From Actinomycetes bacterium (GTDB lineage: Bacteria > Actinomycetota > Acidimicrobiia > Acidimicrobiales > JAKAVM01): a DNA stretch of 45,276 nt. This document shows positions 19,705 through 28,371 of the stretch, one piece after another. Position numbers and translations under genes: made by a program. The DNA is taken from positions 1-45,276 of the forward strand of contig JAKAVM010000106.1 in NCBI GenBank assembly GCA_021827485.1, written 5' to 3'. Below the pieces are notes generated by a model. The model made no database searches. It was not told where the DNA came from and was given only the letters and a program-made list of their open reading frames with translations. Numbering within the stretch: position 1 is the stretch's first letter; every line of letters starts with the position of its first letter.

Positions 19705-21924
19705 TTGCAAGTGGGGGGAAAGGGTCGATATTTGGTGGTGCAGCCTTTTTTGCCTGTGATTCTAATATCATCCAAGATTGTGATTAATCTTAGAAAAAGC
19801 CAGCACAAAGCCCGTTACATTTTGTTAGTTGCGCTCTCTCTAGTTCTGGTGGCTTGTTCACATACGTCAAGCGCCAGTTCGAGCAAGCCAAATCGCGGGT
19901 TCGCTACGACTGCGGCGCTACAGATTCCAGCAATTGAGGCAGGCGTACTTCCTTGGACGCTGCAAGCTCCAATTTCGCGCGAAGTGGTTTTTAGCGGATC
20001 TGGGAGTACGTTAGAAATCGTTGGTGGTCTTGAGTCCAATGGTAGCTCGTCGGCAGGAGTATATTCTCTGGACACTTCAAATGGATCCTTGACTTATCAA
20101 AGTCAACTACCAAGTGGGGTGCACGACGCTGGCGGACTTCAGATCGCAGGAAGTGATTTTGTACTTGGTGGGGGATCTTCCGCAACAGTTTCTTCCGTAG
20201 AGGAGATATCCGGCGTGCCTCTGCCCTCATCTACGACCCAATCATCAGGTTACGGCCCAAGTTCTTCACCTTCTAGCACGAGTACCTCGCAATCTCCCAC
20301 AGTACCCATCAACAATTCTCCTCTAACCGTGTCATCAACAGGAAATCTCCCGCAAGCAAGATCTGATTCCGTTGGACTCAATGTTGATGGCACTGGATAT
20401 ATCGTTGGAGGATATGATGGTACTAACCCTGACCCAGAAATACTTTCTACCACAAATGGTAAGGTTTTTGATAATGTTGGAGCACTCAAAATACCAGTAA
20501 GGTATGCAGCGGTGGCTTCTGTTGGGTCAAACATTTATGTTTTTGGAGGCGAACAGATAGGAGGTGCGAATAGTGGCACCCCAACTAATGAAATTCAGAT
20601 GATAAATACTCAAAAAAAGAGTGTAAAAGTGATTGGGACACTCCCCCTTCCCCTAGAGGGGGCTTCTGCCTTTAACCTGGGAGGAAATATTTATATTGCA
20701 GGGGGAGTATCTACGCAAAGTCCCACAACTCCTGCGCAAGTCAGTTCCGGATGTAGTATCTGTTTACCGGTTACGTCGGGCTCGCAAACGACCGAGACTG
20801 CAATCTGGGCATTCAATGCATCGACTAAAACAGTTACAAATGCCGGAACCCTACCAGAACCTCTAGCTTATGCTGGCAGCGCTATAGTTAATGGACGTGC
20901 GTGGATGATAGGGGGAGAAGTAAGTGGTACTCCCGTATCAACCGTTGAAATGTTGGTTCCTAACTTGGGCTTTGGGGTAGTAGGACAGCCTGGGGCAGGA
21001 TCACCATATTATGGGGATAAACTTCTTATTGCTGACCGCGGAAATAATAGGCTTCTCGTACTCGATGATAGCGGTCAGATAACCTGGACCTACCCTTCGG
21101 CCAGCGCACCTGTGCCTAACGGGAGTTTTTACTTCCCCGATGACGCCTTCTTCATGAATCACGGAACAGCTATTATATCGAATCAAGAGCAAAATGAGAC
21201 AATCGTTGAAATTGGATATCCCTCCGGAAAGATTATCTGGTCTTATGGCCATCCAGGACAATCGGGTTCGGCTCCAGGGTACTTATACGAGCCAGATGAT
21301 GCTTATCTTCTCAAGAATGGCCAGATTACGGTAGCCGATGCATACAACTGTCGAATCTTATTTATTAATTCCAATGGAACTGTCGCGGGCCAGATTGGAA
21401 CCACAGGTGTATGTAAACATAATCCTCCGACTGATATAGGTACCCCTAACGGGGATACTCCATTACAAAATGGCAACTTACTGGTGAGTGAAATCAACGG
21501 ATCCTGGGTATCTGAGTATACTCCTCAGGGATCGCTTGTCTTTACGGTTCATGTTCCTATCTCCTACCCATCTGATCCACAGCAGATTGGACCTAACTCT
21601 TTCTTGATCTCTGATTACACAAAACCTGGGGCAATCTTGGAGTTCAATAGCCAAGGTCAAGTAACGTATCGCTACCAACCCAGGTCAGGACCGGGCGAGA
21701 TGAATTATCCTTCCCTGACTGAGCTGCTCCCTAGCGGAGTATTTATGTCAAATGACGATTATAACGACCGAATTATTGCAGTCGATCCAACGACTCAAGC
21801 TCTAGTGTGGCAGTATGGCACCACCGGTACTCCAGGTACGGCGACAGGACTTCTCAAGACTCCCGACGGGTTCGATATTTTAGCACCAAACGGTACAACG
21901 CCGACGCACCCGTACACTGGCTAA
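19705..21924 (+). CDS. Kelch/NHL-type beta-propeller lipoprotein
   Basis: 'LLVALSLVLVACSH' lipobox; kelch-like 'GYIVGGYDGTNPDPE', 'NIYVFGGEQIGG'; later 'LLIADRGNNRLLVLDDSGQITWTYP' propeller repeats. Actual start may be downstream. Confidence 0.75.
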   Translation: MQVGGKGRYLVVQPFLPVILISSKIVINLRKSQHKARYILLVALSLVLVACSHTSSASSSKPNRGFATTAALQIPAIEAGVLPWTLQAPISREVVFSGSGSTLEIVGGLESNGSSSAGVYSLDTSNGSLTYQSQLPSGVHDAGGLQIAGSDFVLGGGSSATVSSVEEISGVPLPSSTTQSSGYGPSSSPSSTSTSQSPTVPINNSPLTVSSTGNLPQARSDSVGLNVDGTGYIVGGYDGTNPDPEILSTTNGKVFDNVGALKIPVRYAAVASVGSNIYVFGGEQIGGANSGTPTNEIQMINTQKKSVKVIGTLPLPLEGASAFNLGGNIYIAGGVSTQSPTTPAQVSSGCSICLPVTSGSQTTETAIWAFNASTKTVTNAGTLPEPLAYAGSAIVNGRAWMIGGEVSGTPVSTVEMLVPNLGFGVVGQPGAGSPYYGDKLLIADRGNNRLLVLDDSGQITWTYPSASAPVPNGSFYFPDDAFFMNHGTAIISNQEQNETIVEIGYPSGKIIWSYGHPGQSGSAPGYLYEPDDAYLLKNGQITVADAYNCRILFINSNGTVAGQIGTTGVCKHNPPTDIGTPNGDTPLQNGNLLVSEINGSWVSEYTPQGSLVFTVHVPISYPSDPQQIGPNSFLISDYTKPGAILEFNSQGQVTYRYQPRSGPGEMNYPSLTELLPSGVFMSNDDYNDRIIAVDPTTQALVWQYGTTGTPGTATGLLKTPDGFDILAPNGTTPTHPYTG

Positions 21925-21937
21925 TTTCGACAATGTA

Positions 21938-22666
21938 TTGCAAACTGGGGGAGTGAATAAATATTCGTGGTTCTTTACTGAATCACCCCCCGTTGGTGTT
22001 GACTATGAATCGCCAAGATCTGTTCAAGCCTATGAGCGCAATCAACGAACTAGTGCGTTAGCCGATAAGAATATCTTGGAGCGCTTGGGGGTTAGCGAAG
22101 GTTGCAACTTTTTGGATCTGGGCTGCGGGACAGGAGCGCTTATTGAACAGGCTCTAATGCTTGGAGCTAATTGTCATGGAGTTGACGTATCAGAGCAAAT
22201 GATAATATCGGCTCGCAATAAGCTTTCGAACTTTGGGGAGAAGGCTAAGCTTTCTCACTGTGGTATCCTAGACTTTTCGGCTAAGCAAGCTAGCTTCGAC
22301 GTAATTGCCATGCGTGCAGTCCTGCATCAATTTCCAGATTTCTGGAAGCAAGTTGTCTTGGATAAAGTCGCCAGATTTTTGCGACCTGGCGGGCTTTTTT
22401 ACCTGTGGGATATAATTTATTCTTTCAACTCTCTTGAGTTCGAAAGCGAATTTGAAGGATGGATCGAAGTAGCTGGGAACTTAGAGACAGAAGGCTATAC
22501 TCGGCAAGATTATGAGACTCACATACGTGAGGAGTTTTCGACATTTTCTTGGATAGTTGAAGGGATGTTAGAACGTTCAGGATTTACCATTTCAGAGATT
22601 AGATATCCTATGAAAGTTCATGCTGAGTACATTGTGAGCAAACCTTCTCAAGGCGGATCGAAGTGA
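21938..22666 (+). CDS. Class I SAM-dependent methyltransferase
   Basis: Motif I 'FLDLGCGTGALIEQAL', 'GVDVSEQMI', 'RFLRPGGLFYLWD'. Confidence 0.9.
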   Translation: MQTGGVNKYSWFFTESPPVGVDYESPRSVQAYERNQRTSALADKNILERLGVSEGCNFLDLGCGTGALIEQALMLGANCHGVDVSEQMIISARNKLSNFGEKAKLSHCGILDFSAKQASFDVIAMRAVLHQFPDFWKQVVLDKVARFLRPGGLFYLWDIIYSFNSLEFESEFEGWIEVAGNLETEGYTRQDYETHIREEFSTFSWIVEGMLERSGFTISEIRYPMKVHAEYIVSKPSQGGSK

Positions 22667-23265
22667 AGGCGGGACCCGGAGAAGTTCGTTATCGGAAATC
22701 GGTGATAACTGGGGCACTTGCAATTGCTGTTGCACTCGTTGGAAATGCGATTGGAGATGTTCATAGCCCTCACCACCTAGTTCGAGCTACGGCCTATGTC
22801 GCTGCGGCAGTATTCCTGGTAGTGGCTATCATCGCATTGCGAAGTATAACACATGTAATTACCACTCTTACGTCAAAGCACATCGGTCAGAATGTCGGTG
22901 CACCCTTACATCTAGTTATTTCCGTATTGGGAATAATCATTATTGGCTTTATCGACCTTGGAATGTTGGGTGTCACTGCACAAAAGCTGCTACTTGGGGG
23001 AGCAATTACCGGAGTAATTGTTGGGATTGCAGCCCAGCAAAGCCTCGGAAATGTTTTTTCGGGGTTGGTACTCATGTTTGCGCATCCTTTTAGAGTTGGG
23101 GATTTTGTAAGAGTTAGATCAGGGGCCTTAGGAGGCGTCATCGAAGGTAAGATACTCAACTTGGGACTAACTTACGTCAAGATTGAGATTGATGGACTCC
23201 CTGTCAACATACCGAATTCAACCCTCTTAGCTGCAGCAGTGGGGCCAGCCGATAAGCAGAGCTAA
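22663..23265 (+). CDS. MscS-family mechanosensitive ion channel
   Basis: GTGA overlap with methyltransferase; 'GAITGVIVGIAAQQSLGNVFSGLVLMFAHPFRVGDFVRVRSG' pore helix/beta-domain signature. Confidence 0.9.
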   Translation: MKAGPGEVRYRKSVITGALAIAVALVGNAIGDVHSPHHLVRATAYVAAAVFLVVAIIALRSITHVITTLTSKHIGQNVGAPLHLVISVLGIIIIGFIDLGMLGVTAQKLLLGGAITGVIVGIAAQQSLGNVFSGLVLMFAHPFRVGDFVRVRSGALGGVIEGKILNLGLTYVKIEIDGLPVNIPNSTLLAAAVGPADKQS

Positions 23266-23813
23266 TTTTTCTTGTGATGTTGCTTGACCACCTCTCTGAA
23301 AGCCTTTAGGTGAATCCTATCCTTCGGTCTGCTTACGTTGCGCTTCGACAAGTAGATGTCGTAAGCGTCGGCTACCGGAAGAGTCATGACATCTCCACTT
23401 CCAGGCACTTCAACATCCACCTTCTTAGACCTCTTCACCATTTCATCGTAGCCGCCGTTGAATCCCCCTGGGTATATAACGATGTCTATGTCACCGAACT
23501 TGCTGGTAAAGTTCCAGGACTCACCAGAAATAATCTTCCTAGGATCATTCCTCAGCATATCGGTAGCATCGGGTTCCGATACGGGGTGACCATCTTTTCT
23601 GTATTTGACGTTCAATTCAACAAGTGCAGCTGCAAGGCGCTTTGCATTCGCTAAACTCCTACTTGGCAGGAAGTCAATATCTGTCAGTGGTAAGTCAACA
23701 TCCTGGATGATGGCACCGTAACTCCCGATGATCAGGTACTTGACTCTGTACTCCTCCAGGACGCTTATGATGTGCAGTATCGAAGCGTTCTTTTTGTCGT
23801 AGGCGGTGGTCAT
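23262..23813 (-). CDS. Nucleotidyltransferase-fold protein (AbiEii/MNT-like putative toxin)
   Basis: 'YLIIGSYGAIIQDVDLPLTDIDFLPSR' matches GS...DxD NTase motif; ATG at 23813 overlaps the upstream TAA (TAATG). Confidence 0.75.
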   Translation of the reverse strand: MTTAYDKKNASILHIISVLEEYRVKYLIIGSYGAIIQDVDLPLTDIDFLPSRSLANAKRLAAALVELNVKYRKDGHPVSEPDATDMLRNDPRKIISGESWNFTSKFGDIDIVIYPGGFNGGYDEMVKRSKKVDVEVPGSGDVMTLPVADAYDIYLSKRNVSRPKDRIHLKAFREVVKQHHKKN

Positions 23814-24133
23814 TAGGATATCTTGACTACGCACCGCCTAAGAGATTCTGCCATCGCGTAGGCGTCCTCGGCAGAGATGGAAGCATCGAGAGTGTACTGT
23901 TCTATATCCGCAGCGGTCAGCTCTACCGCTTCCATGCGAAGCTCCATGCCGCAGGCCGCGATGATCCGCTCCAGTGTCCCGACTGTAGGGTCTACCTTGC
24001 CGGACTCGTAGTTGGCTACGGCGCTGCACGACGTACCAGCTCGCTTGGCAAGCTCCCTCTGAGAAAGGTTGGCCCGTAGTCGAGCATCTGCCAATAGCCC
24101 TGCGGTAGGCGTTGATGAACGATTGTTTCTCAT
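23813..24133 (-). CDS. XRE-family helix-turn-helix regulator (putative antitoxin)
   Basis: 'LLADARLRANLSQRELAKRAGTSCSAVANYESGKVDPTVGTLERIIAACGMELRM' HTH. Confidence 0.88.
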   Translation of the reverse strand: MRNNRSSTPTAGLLADARLRANLSQRELAKRAGTSCSAVANYESGKVDPTVGTLERIIAACGMELRMEAVELTAADIEQYTLDASISAEDAYAMAESLRRCVVKIS

Positions 24134-24249
24134 TCCCCTAGTCTATCATAACATAGGTTTGAATGGCACTATATCTAGTAGCAGCCTGGTGGTAGCTAAC
24201 CGCGCTAGATGACGTTTCTTAGTTAGTTCCATCCGATGTGCGAATTTGG

Positions 24250-24714
24250 CTATTCGGAAGGGGCCGACCTAGGCGTTAGCTCGATAAGCTTTTCCAGCAC
24301 TGGTAACGCATCCACTAGAACTTGAAAATCGTTATGAGATAATTGACTTAACCCTTTATCCAAGTAAAGAGCACTCTGCATTCGCACTCGTTCCAAAACT
24401 TCGTGTCCAGATTTTGTTGACGACAAAATTGCAGTCCTTGCATCATCGGCTGAACGGCTACGTTGGATTAGTTTGTCGCCCTCCAGTTTTGTAAGAACCC
24501 TTGATACCATTGTTGGATTCATATTTGTAAGGAGAACTAAGTCTGAAATCTGGATGGGCCCCTTGAATGCAATAGTTACCAAAATCTCGTATTGGCTTGG
24601 CGAGAGTCCAACCCTAGAGTGAAACTTCCAGAGTTGTCGGTCGAGAATTCGAATACAACGGCGTAGTCTAAGTGGAGTCTCAAGATCAGTTTTTGATATT
24701 GATGGGCGTCGCAT
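24250..24714 (-). CDS. MarR-family transcriptional regulator
   Basis: 'LSPSQYEILVTIAFKGPIQISDLVLLTNMNPTMVSRVLTKLEGDKLIQRSRSADDARTAILSSTKSG' winged HTH. Confidence 0.92.
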   Translation of the reverse strand: MRRPSISKTDLETPLRLRRCIRILDRQLWKFHSRVGLSPSQYEILVTIAFKGPIQISDLVLLTNMNPTMVSRVLTKLEGDKLIQRSRSADDARTAILSSTKSGHEVLERVRMQSALYLDKGLSQLSHNDFQVLVDALPVLEKLIELTPRSAPSE

Positions 24715-24728
24715 TCCAGTGTATAAGT

Positions 24729-24762
24729 ATATTTATTTACTTGCTGGCAAGCAACTAAATAT
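24729..24762. promoter_or_regulatory. Candidate MarR operator (imperfect palindrome, 14/16 matches per arm)
   Basis: ATATTTATTTACTTGC-tg-GCAAGCAACTAAATAT in the 54-bp divergent intergenic region. Confidence 0.65.
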
Positions 24763-24768
24763 GAGTAT

Positions 24769-25860
24769 ATGCTAACTCTGATGAAAGAGAAGACGCTTCC
24801 GGCTGTAGATTCAGCTAATAATTTGATTTCAAGGGATCCTGAACCCGGCGAAGTATCGGAGACGCAGGGAGCATCGGAGACGCAATGGGCAGTGCGGACC
24901 AGTAACTTATCTAAAGCCTATGGAGAAATAATCGCAGTTAACGCAATTGACTTAGGAGTGGCAGCGGGGGAGACCTTTGGATTTCTTGGCCCAAATGGTG
25001 CCGGTAAATCTACAACTATCAAGATGCTATGTACACTTGTTCGCCCGACCGACGGTCAAGCTTATGTTGCGGGATATAACGTAACTAAAAATAGAGACGC
25101 AGTGAGAAGGAATATAGGTCTTGTCTTTCAAGAGCCTACGCTCGATTCATATCTCAGTGCTGAGCAGAATCTCAAGTTCCATGCTGATCTATATGGAATG
25201 AAGCGATCCATTGTAGCTTCCAGAATCAGAGAAGTATTAGAAATGGTGGGACTATGGGAGAGGCGAGAGTCTAAAGTGTCAACGTTCTCGGGTGGGATGA
25301 AGAGACGACTTGAGATCGCTCGGGGGCTGCTACACTCCCCGAAGGTCCTTTTTCTCGATGAACCGACAGTTGGGCTAGATCCCCAAACGAGGAGTTCAAT
25401 CTGGAGCTATATAAATAATCTTCATGAGACCGAAGAGATTACGATATTTATGACTACTCACTATATGGACGAAGCTGAGTATTGTGATCGTATTGCTATC
25501 ATGGACAAAGGGCAAATTGTGGCATTGGGAAGCCCAGCCGAACTCAAAGGTGCAGTCGGTAAAGATCGTATAACAATGGAAGTCAACGAAGTTCAACGAA
25601 CGATCGAATCAATTGATAAGACTTTCGGTATCAGAGCTGAGCTACGCGAAGGGGTTGTATCTATAAATGTCGAAGATGGTGCACGATTTGTTCCACGACT
25701 TTTCAATGAGTTGGATGTGCCAATTAGGTCCATTTCTGTATCACGCCCTTCATTGGATGATGTATTTCTATCGTATACAGGAACAACCATACGAGAGGCC
25801 GAAAGCGCGGGTCCGGCCGATTTTGTTAAGACAATGTTAGCGGCGCAGGCCAGGAGGTAA
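24769..25860 (+). CDS. ABC transporter ATP-binding protein (DrrA-like)
   Basis: 'GFLGPNGAGKSTTIKML', 'VSTFSGGMKRRLEIARGLLHSPKVLFLDEPTVGLDP'. Confidence 0.95.
   Translation: MLTLMKEKTLPAVDSANNLISRDPEPGEVSETQGASETQWAVRTSNLSKAYGEIIAVNAIDLGVAAGETFGFLGPNGAGKSTTIKMLCTLVRPTDGQAYVAGYNVTKNRDAVRRNIGLVFQEPTLDSYLSAEQNLKFHADLYGMKRSIVASRIREVLEMVGLWERRESKVSTFSGGMKRRLEIARGLLHSPKVLFLDEPTVGLDPQTRSSIWSYINNLHETEEITIFMTTHYMDEAEYCDRIAIMDKGQIVALGSPAELKGAVGKDRITMEVNEVQRTIESIDKTFGIRAELREGVVSINVEDGARFVPRLFNELDVPIRSISVSRPSLDDVFLSYTGTTIREAESAGPADFVKTMLAAQARR
24855..24890 (+). repeat. 18-bp tandem duplication in the N-terminal extension of the ABC ATPase
   Basis: atcggagacgcagggagc / atcggagacgcaatgggc, encoding (V)SETQGA/SETQWA. 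Confidence 0.8.
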
Positions 25861-25862
25861 AT

Positions 25863-26741
25863 ATGTCGTCCGCAAGTCCTGTAATCAATCCAGCTCTTGG
25901 AATTGCACCAATTACCGTACCAACCAAATCGATGGGAGGCAGTCTCCGAGCCGTTAAGATAGTGATGCAACGTGAACTAATTAGATTTAGGGAAGATCGT
26001 ATTAGAATAGTTACTACACTATTACAGCCTCTTCTATATATTTTTGTGACTGGAACTGGGTTATCAGTACTGACACGTAATAATTCCATAGTAAATCTAA
26101 GAACCTTTATTTATCCTGGCGCTCTGGCAATGTCGGTTATGTTCACCGCCATGTTTTCAGCAGGTTCTATTGTTTGGGACCGGGAATTTGGCTTTATGAG
26201 AGAGATGCTTGTTGCACCGGTAAGTCGCACTGCTATTGTAATTGGCAAGGGACTTGGCGGAACTGTGGTAGCTACTTTTCAAGCTGTGATAGTTCTTTGC
26301 GTTGCCGGACTGGCGGGTGTTCCGTATTCGCCGACACTGCTTATCGAGATACTTTTTGAAGCAGCGCTTCTTGCATTTGCCTTAACTGCTTTTGGAATTG
26401 TTGCAGCAGTGAGAGTAACGACTTTTCAGGGTTTTATGGGAATGACTCAAATGTTAATAATGCCATTATTTTTCACCTCTGGAGCAATGTTTCCATTGTC
26501 GAAACTCCCGACGTGGTTAGCGATCATCACTCGGATCAACCCACTAACCTATGCAATAGATCCAATTCGACGTGCGGTATTTGCTCATTTATTGATTCCA
26601 GCAAGTGTGCGCGAAATCTACGCACCAGGAGTTACATGGGATGGCTGGCGAGTTCCAACTATTGTAGAGCTTGTCATAATTGCGGCAATGGGTGTTGTGT
26701 TGTTAGGTATTGGTATTCTTCAATTCCAGAAAGTTGAGTGA
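25863..26741 (+). CDS. ABC-2 type transporter permease
   Basis: 292 aa, multiple TM segments; 'GSIVWDREFGFMREMLVAPVSRTAIVIGKGLGG', 'FFTSGAMFPLSKLPTWLAIITRINPLTYAIDPIR'. Confidence 0.93.
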   Translation: MSSASPVINPALGIAPITVPTKSMGGSLRAVKIVMQRELIRFREDRIRIVTTLLQPLLYIFVTGTGLSVLTRNNSIVNLRTFIYPGALAMSVMFTAMFSAGSIVWDREFGFMREMLVAPVSRTAIVIGKGLGGTVVATFQAVIVLCVAGLAGVPYSPTLLIEILFEAALLAFALTAFGIVAAVRVTTFQGFMGMTQMLIMPLFFTSGAMFPLSKLPTWLAIITRINPLTYAIDPIRRAVFAHLLIPASVREIYAPGVTWDGWRVPTIVELVIIAAMGVVLLGIGILQFQKVE

Positions 26742-26815
26742 ATTGCCATCAGAGAAGTCACCGCCAGGTCTTGTGAACCTTTGGAGAGTGCTGTTCACTT
26801 GGATAGGATAGTTTA

Positions 26816-26850
26816 GCCCCCCCTCGCTTTTTAGTGCGAGGAGGGTGGGG
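26816..26850. terminator. GC-rich hairpin between convergent genes (possible bidirectional terminator)
   Basis: ccccccctcgc-tttttagt-gcgaggagggtgggg, one internal mismatch; no long U-tract on the + side. Confidence 0.5.
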
Positions 26851-26878
26851 AGTTAACTATCGTAGGGAAATCTATATT

Positions 26879-28144
26879 CTAGAGTACCGCTACTATTTGG
26901 TTGTGTAACTGCTGAAGCTCGGAAACTGCTTGGGACATATCAGTTTGGGCATCGTTTAGGTCGGTAATGGCTTGTGAAATTCCTGATTGCTGAGTTGACT
27001 GAGCACTTGAGGCGTTTGCATTCTGTATGATCGACGTAGCACCTTGGAGCGAAGTTTGTGCTGAGCTAATATTGTTCTTATAGTTTGAATATGTTTGCTC
27101 CATAGTTGACGTTGATACTCCCGCCGAGTTCAGCGCGGACAGTATCGCATTGGCAAATGTTTCTAAGTCTGACCCGAATTTTACGAAGTTGTTTAGGGCA
27201 CTTGCTTGCTGTGCTAATAGAGCTATTTCTTGACCGAACTGTTGTGGAGGAGGACATGAGGAACTTGTGGATTGGGTGCTCGAAGTACCAGATGGGGCCG
27301 TGGTAGTAGAGGATGGAGCCGTTGTGGTCGAGGTCGTCGGTGGGGCAGTTGTAGTCGAGGTCGTTGAAGTACTAGAACCACTGCCACTGCCCGAGGAACC
27401 ACTGCCACTGCCCGAGGAACCACTGCCACTTCCCGAGGAACCACTGCCACTTCCCGAGCCGGAACTTGGAGGACCTTGCGGGCAAGGGTTGCACCCATCG
27501 TCGTGAGCTATTGAAGGTGTGCTCGAAGTACCAGATGGGGCCGTGGTAGTAGAGGATGGAGCCGTTGTGGTAGAGGTAGTCGGTGGAGCCGTCGTAGTCG
27601 AGGTCGTCGATGGGGCCGTTGTAGTAGAAGTCGTCGATGGGGCCGCGGTAGTCGAGGTCGTCGAAGTACTAGAACCACTGCCACTTCCCGAGCCGGAACT
27701 TGGAGGACCTTGCGGGCAAGGGTTGCACCCATCGTCGTGAGCTATTGAAGGTGTGCTCGAAGTACTAGATGAGGCCGTTGTAGTAGAAGTAGTCGATGGG
27801 GCCGCGGTAGTCGAGGTCGTTGATGGGGCCGTGGTAGTAGAGGATGGAGCCGTTGTGGTAGAGGTAGTCGGTGGAGCCGTCGTAGTCGAGGTCGTTGAAG
27901 TACTAGAACCACTGCCACTGCCCGAGGAACCACTGCCACTTCCCGAGCCGGAACTTGGAGGACCTTGCGGGCAAGGGTTGCACTTCTTGTCGTGGCTCGT
28001 AATTGAATGGTGACTTCTGCCCGAACAATTGCCGCCGTCATGGCCGCCATGGCCACCATGACCATCGGCATATGCAATGCCACTTGCAAACTGGCCAGCA
28101 TAAATAACACAGGCTGCAACTGCTAATATGAGCTTTCTTCGCAC
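26879..28144 (-). CDS. Secreted Ser/Thr/Gly-rich repeat protein with CNPCPQGPP motifs
   Basis: GTG start at 28144 with SD GGAGGAG; signal peptide 'RRKLILAVAACVIYAGQFASGIAYA'; His-rich 'DGHGGHGGHDGG'; three 'CNPCPQGPPSSGSGSGSGSS' segments separated by 'TTSTTTAP' tracts; C-terminal helical region. Confidence 0.75.
   Translation of the reverse strand: MRRKLILAVAACVIYAGQFASGIAYADGHGGHGGHDGGNCSGRSHHSITSHDKKCNPCPQGPPSSGSGSGSGSSGSGSGSSTSTTSTTTAPPTTSTTTAPSSTTTAPSTTSTTAAPSTTSTTTASSSTSSTPSIAHDDGCNPCPQGPPSSGSGSGSGSSTSTTSTTAAPSTTSTTTAPSTTSTTTAPPTTSTTTAPSSTTTAPSGTSSTPSIAHDDGCNPCPQGPPSSGSGSGSGSSGSGSGSSGSGSGSSGSGSGSSTSTTSTTTAPPTTSTTTAPSSTTTAPSGTSSTQSTSSSCPPPQQFGQEIALLAQQASALNNFVKFGSDLETFANAILSALNSAGVSTSTMEQTYSNYKNNISSAQTSLQGATSIIQNANASSAQSTQQSGISQAITDLNDAQTDMSQAVSELQQLHNQIVAVL
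27222..27990. repeat. Degenerate low-complexity tandem repeats within the Ser/Thr-rich gene
   Basis: Recurrent (antisense view) 'gagccgttgtggtagaggtagtcggtgg...' and 'ccactgccacttcccgag' units, plus a repeated block 'ggaacttggaggaccttgcgggcaagggttgcacccatcgtcgtgagctattgaaggtgtgctcgaagtac'. Confidence 0.85.
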
Positions 28145-28371
28145 GGCTACTCCTCCGGGTTCAAATATCGGTAACACCAAAAAGTTGTTGACTTTTACTC
28201 GTCACGTTCACTGAGATTATTTATCAACAATCACCCAATTTATGAATCCACAACGCACAACTATTTAGCGAAGTACGGGAATAGCCCACGTCGCCAAGGG
28301 CGGTAAGGTTCACTAAGCGGACGAGCGCGGGCGCACGACTACGATTCAATCAGCTTGCGGCTCGATTTTGG

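Noticed and set aside
19656-19740. HspR/HAIR or CIRCE heat-shock operator upstream of clpB
   Set aside because: No full CTTGAGT-N7-ACTCAAG or CIRCE palindrome could be found by eye.
27267-28013. Long antisense ORFs rich in 'VVVEVVDGA' and 'LPLPEEP'
   Set aside because: Open frames arise from antisense translation of the Ser/Thr low-complexity repeats; no start context or domain support.
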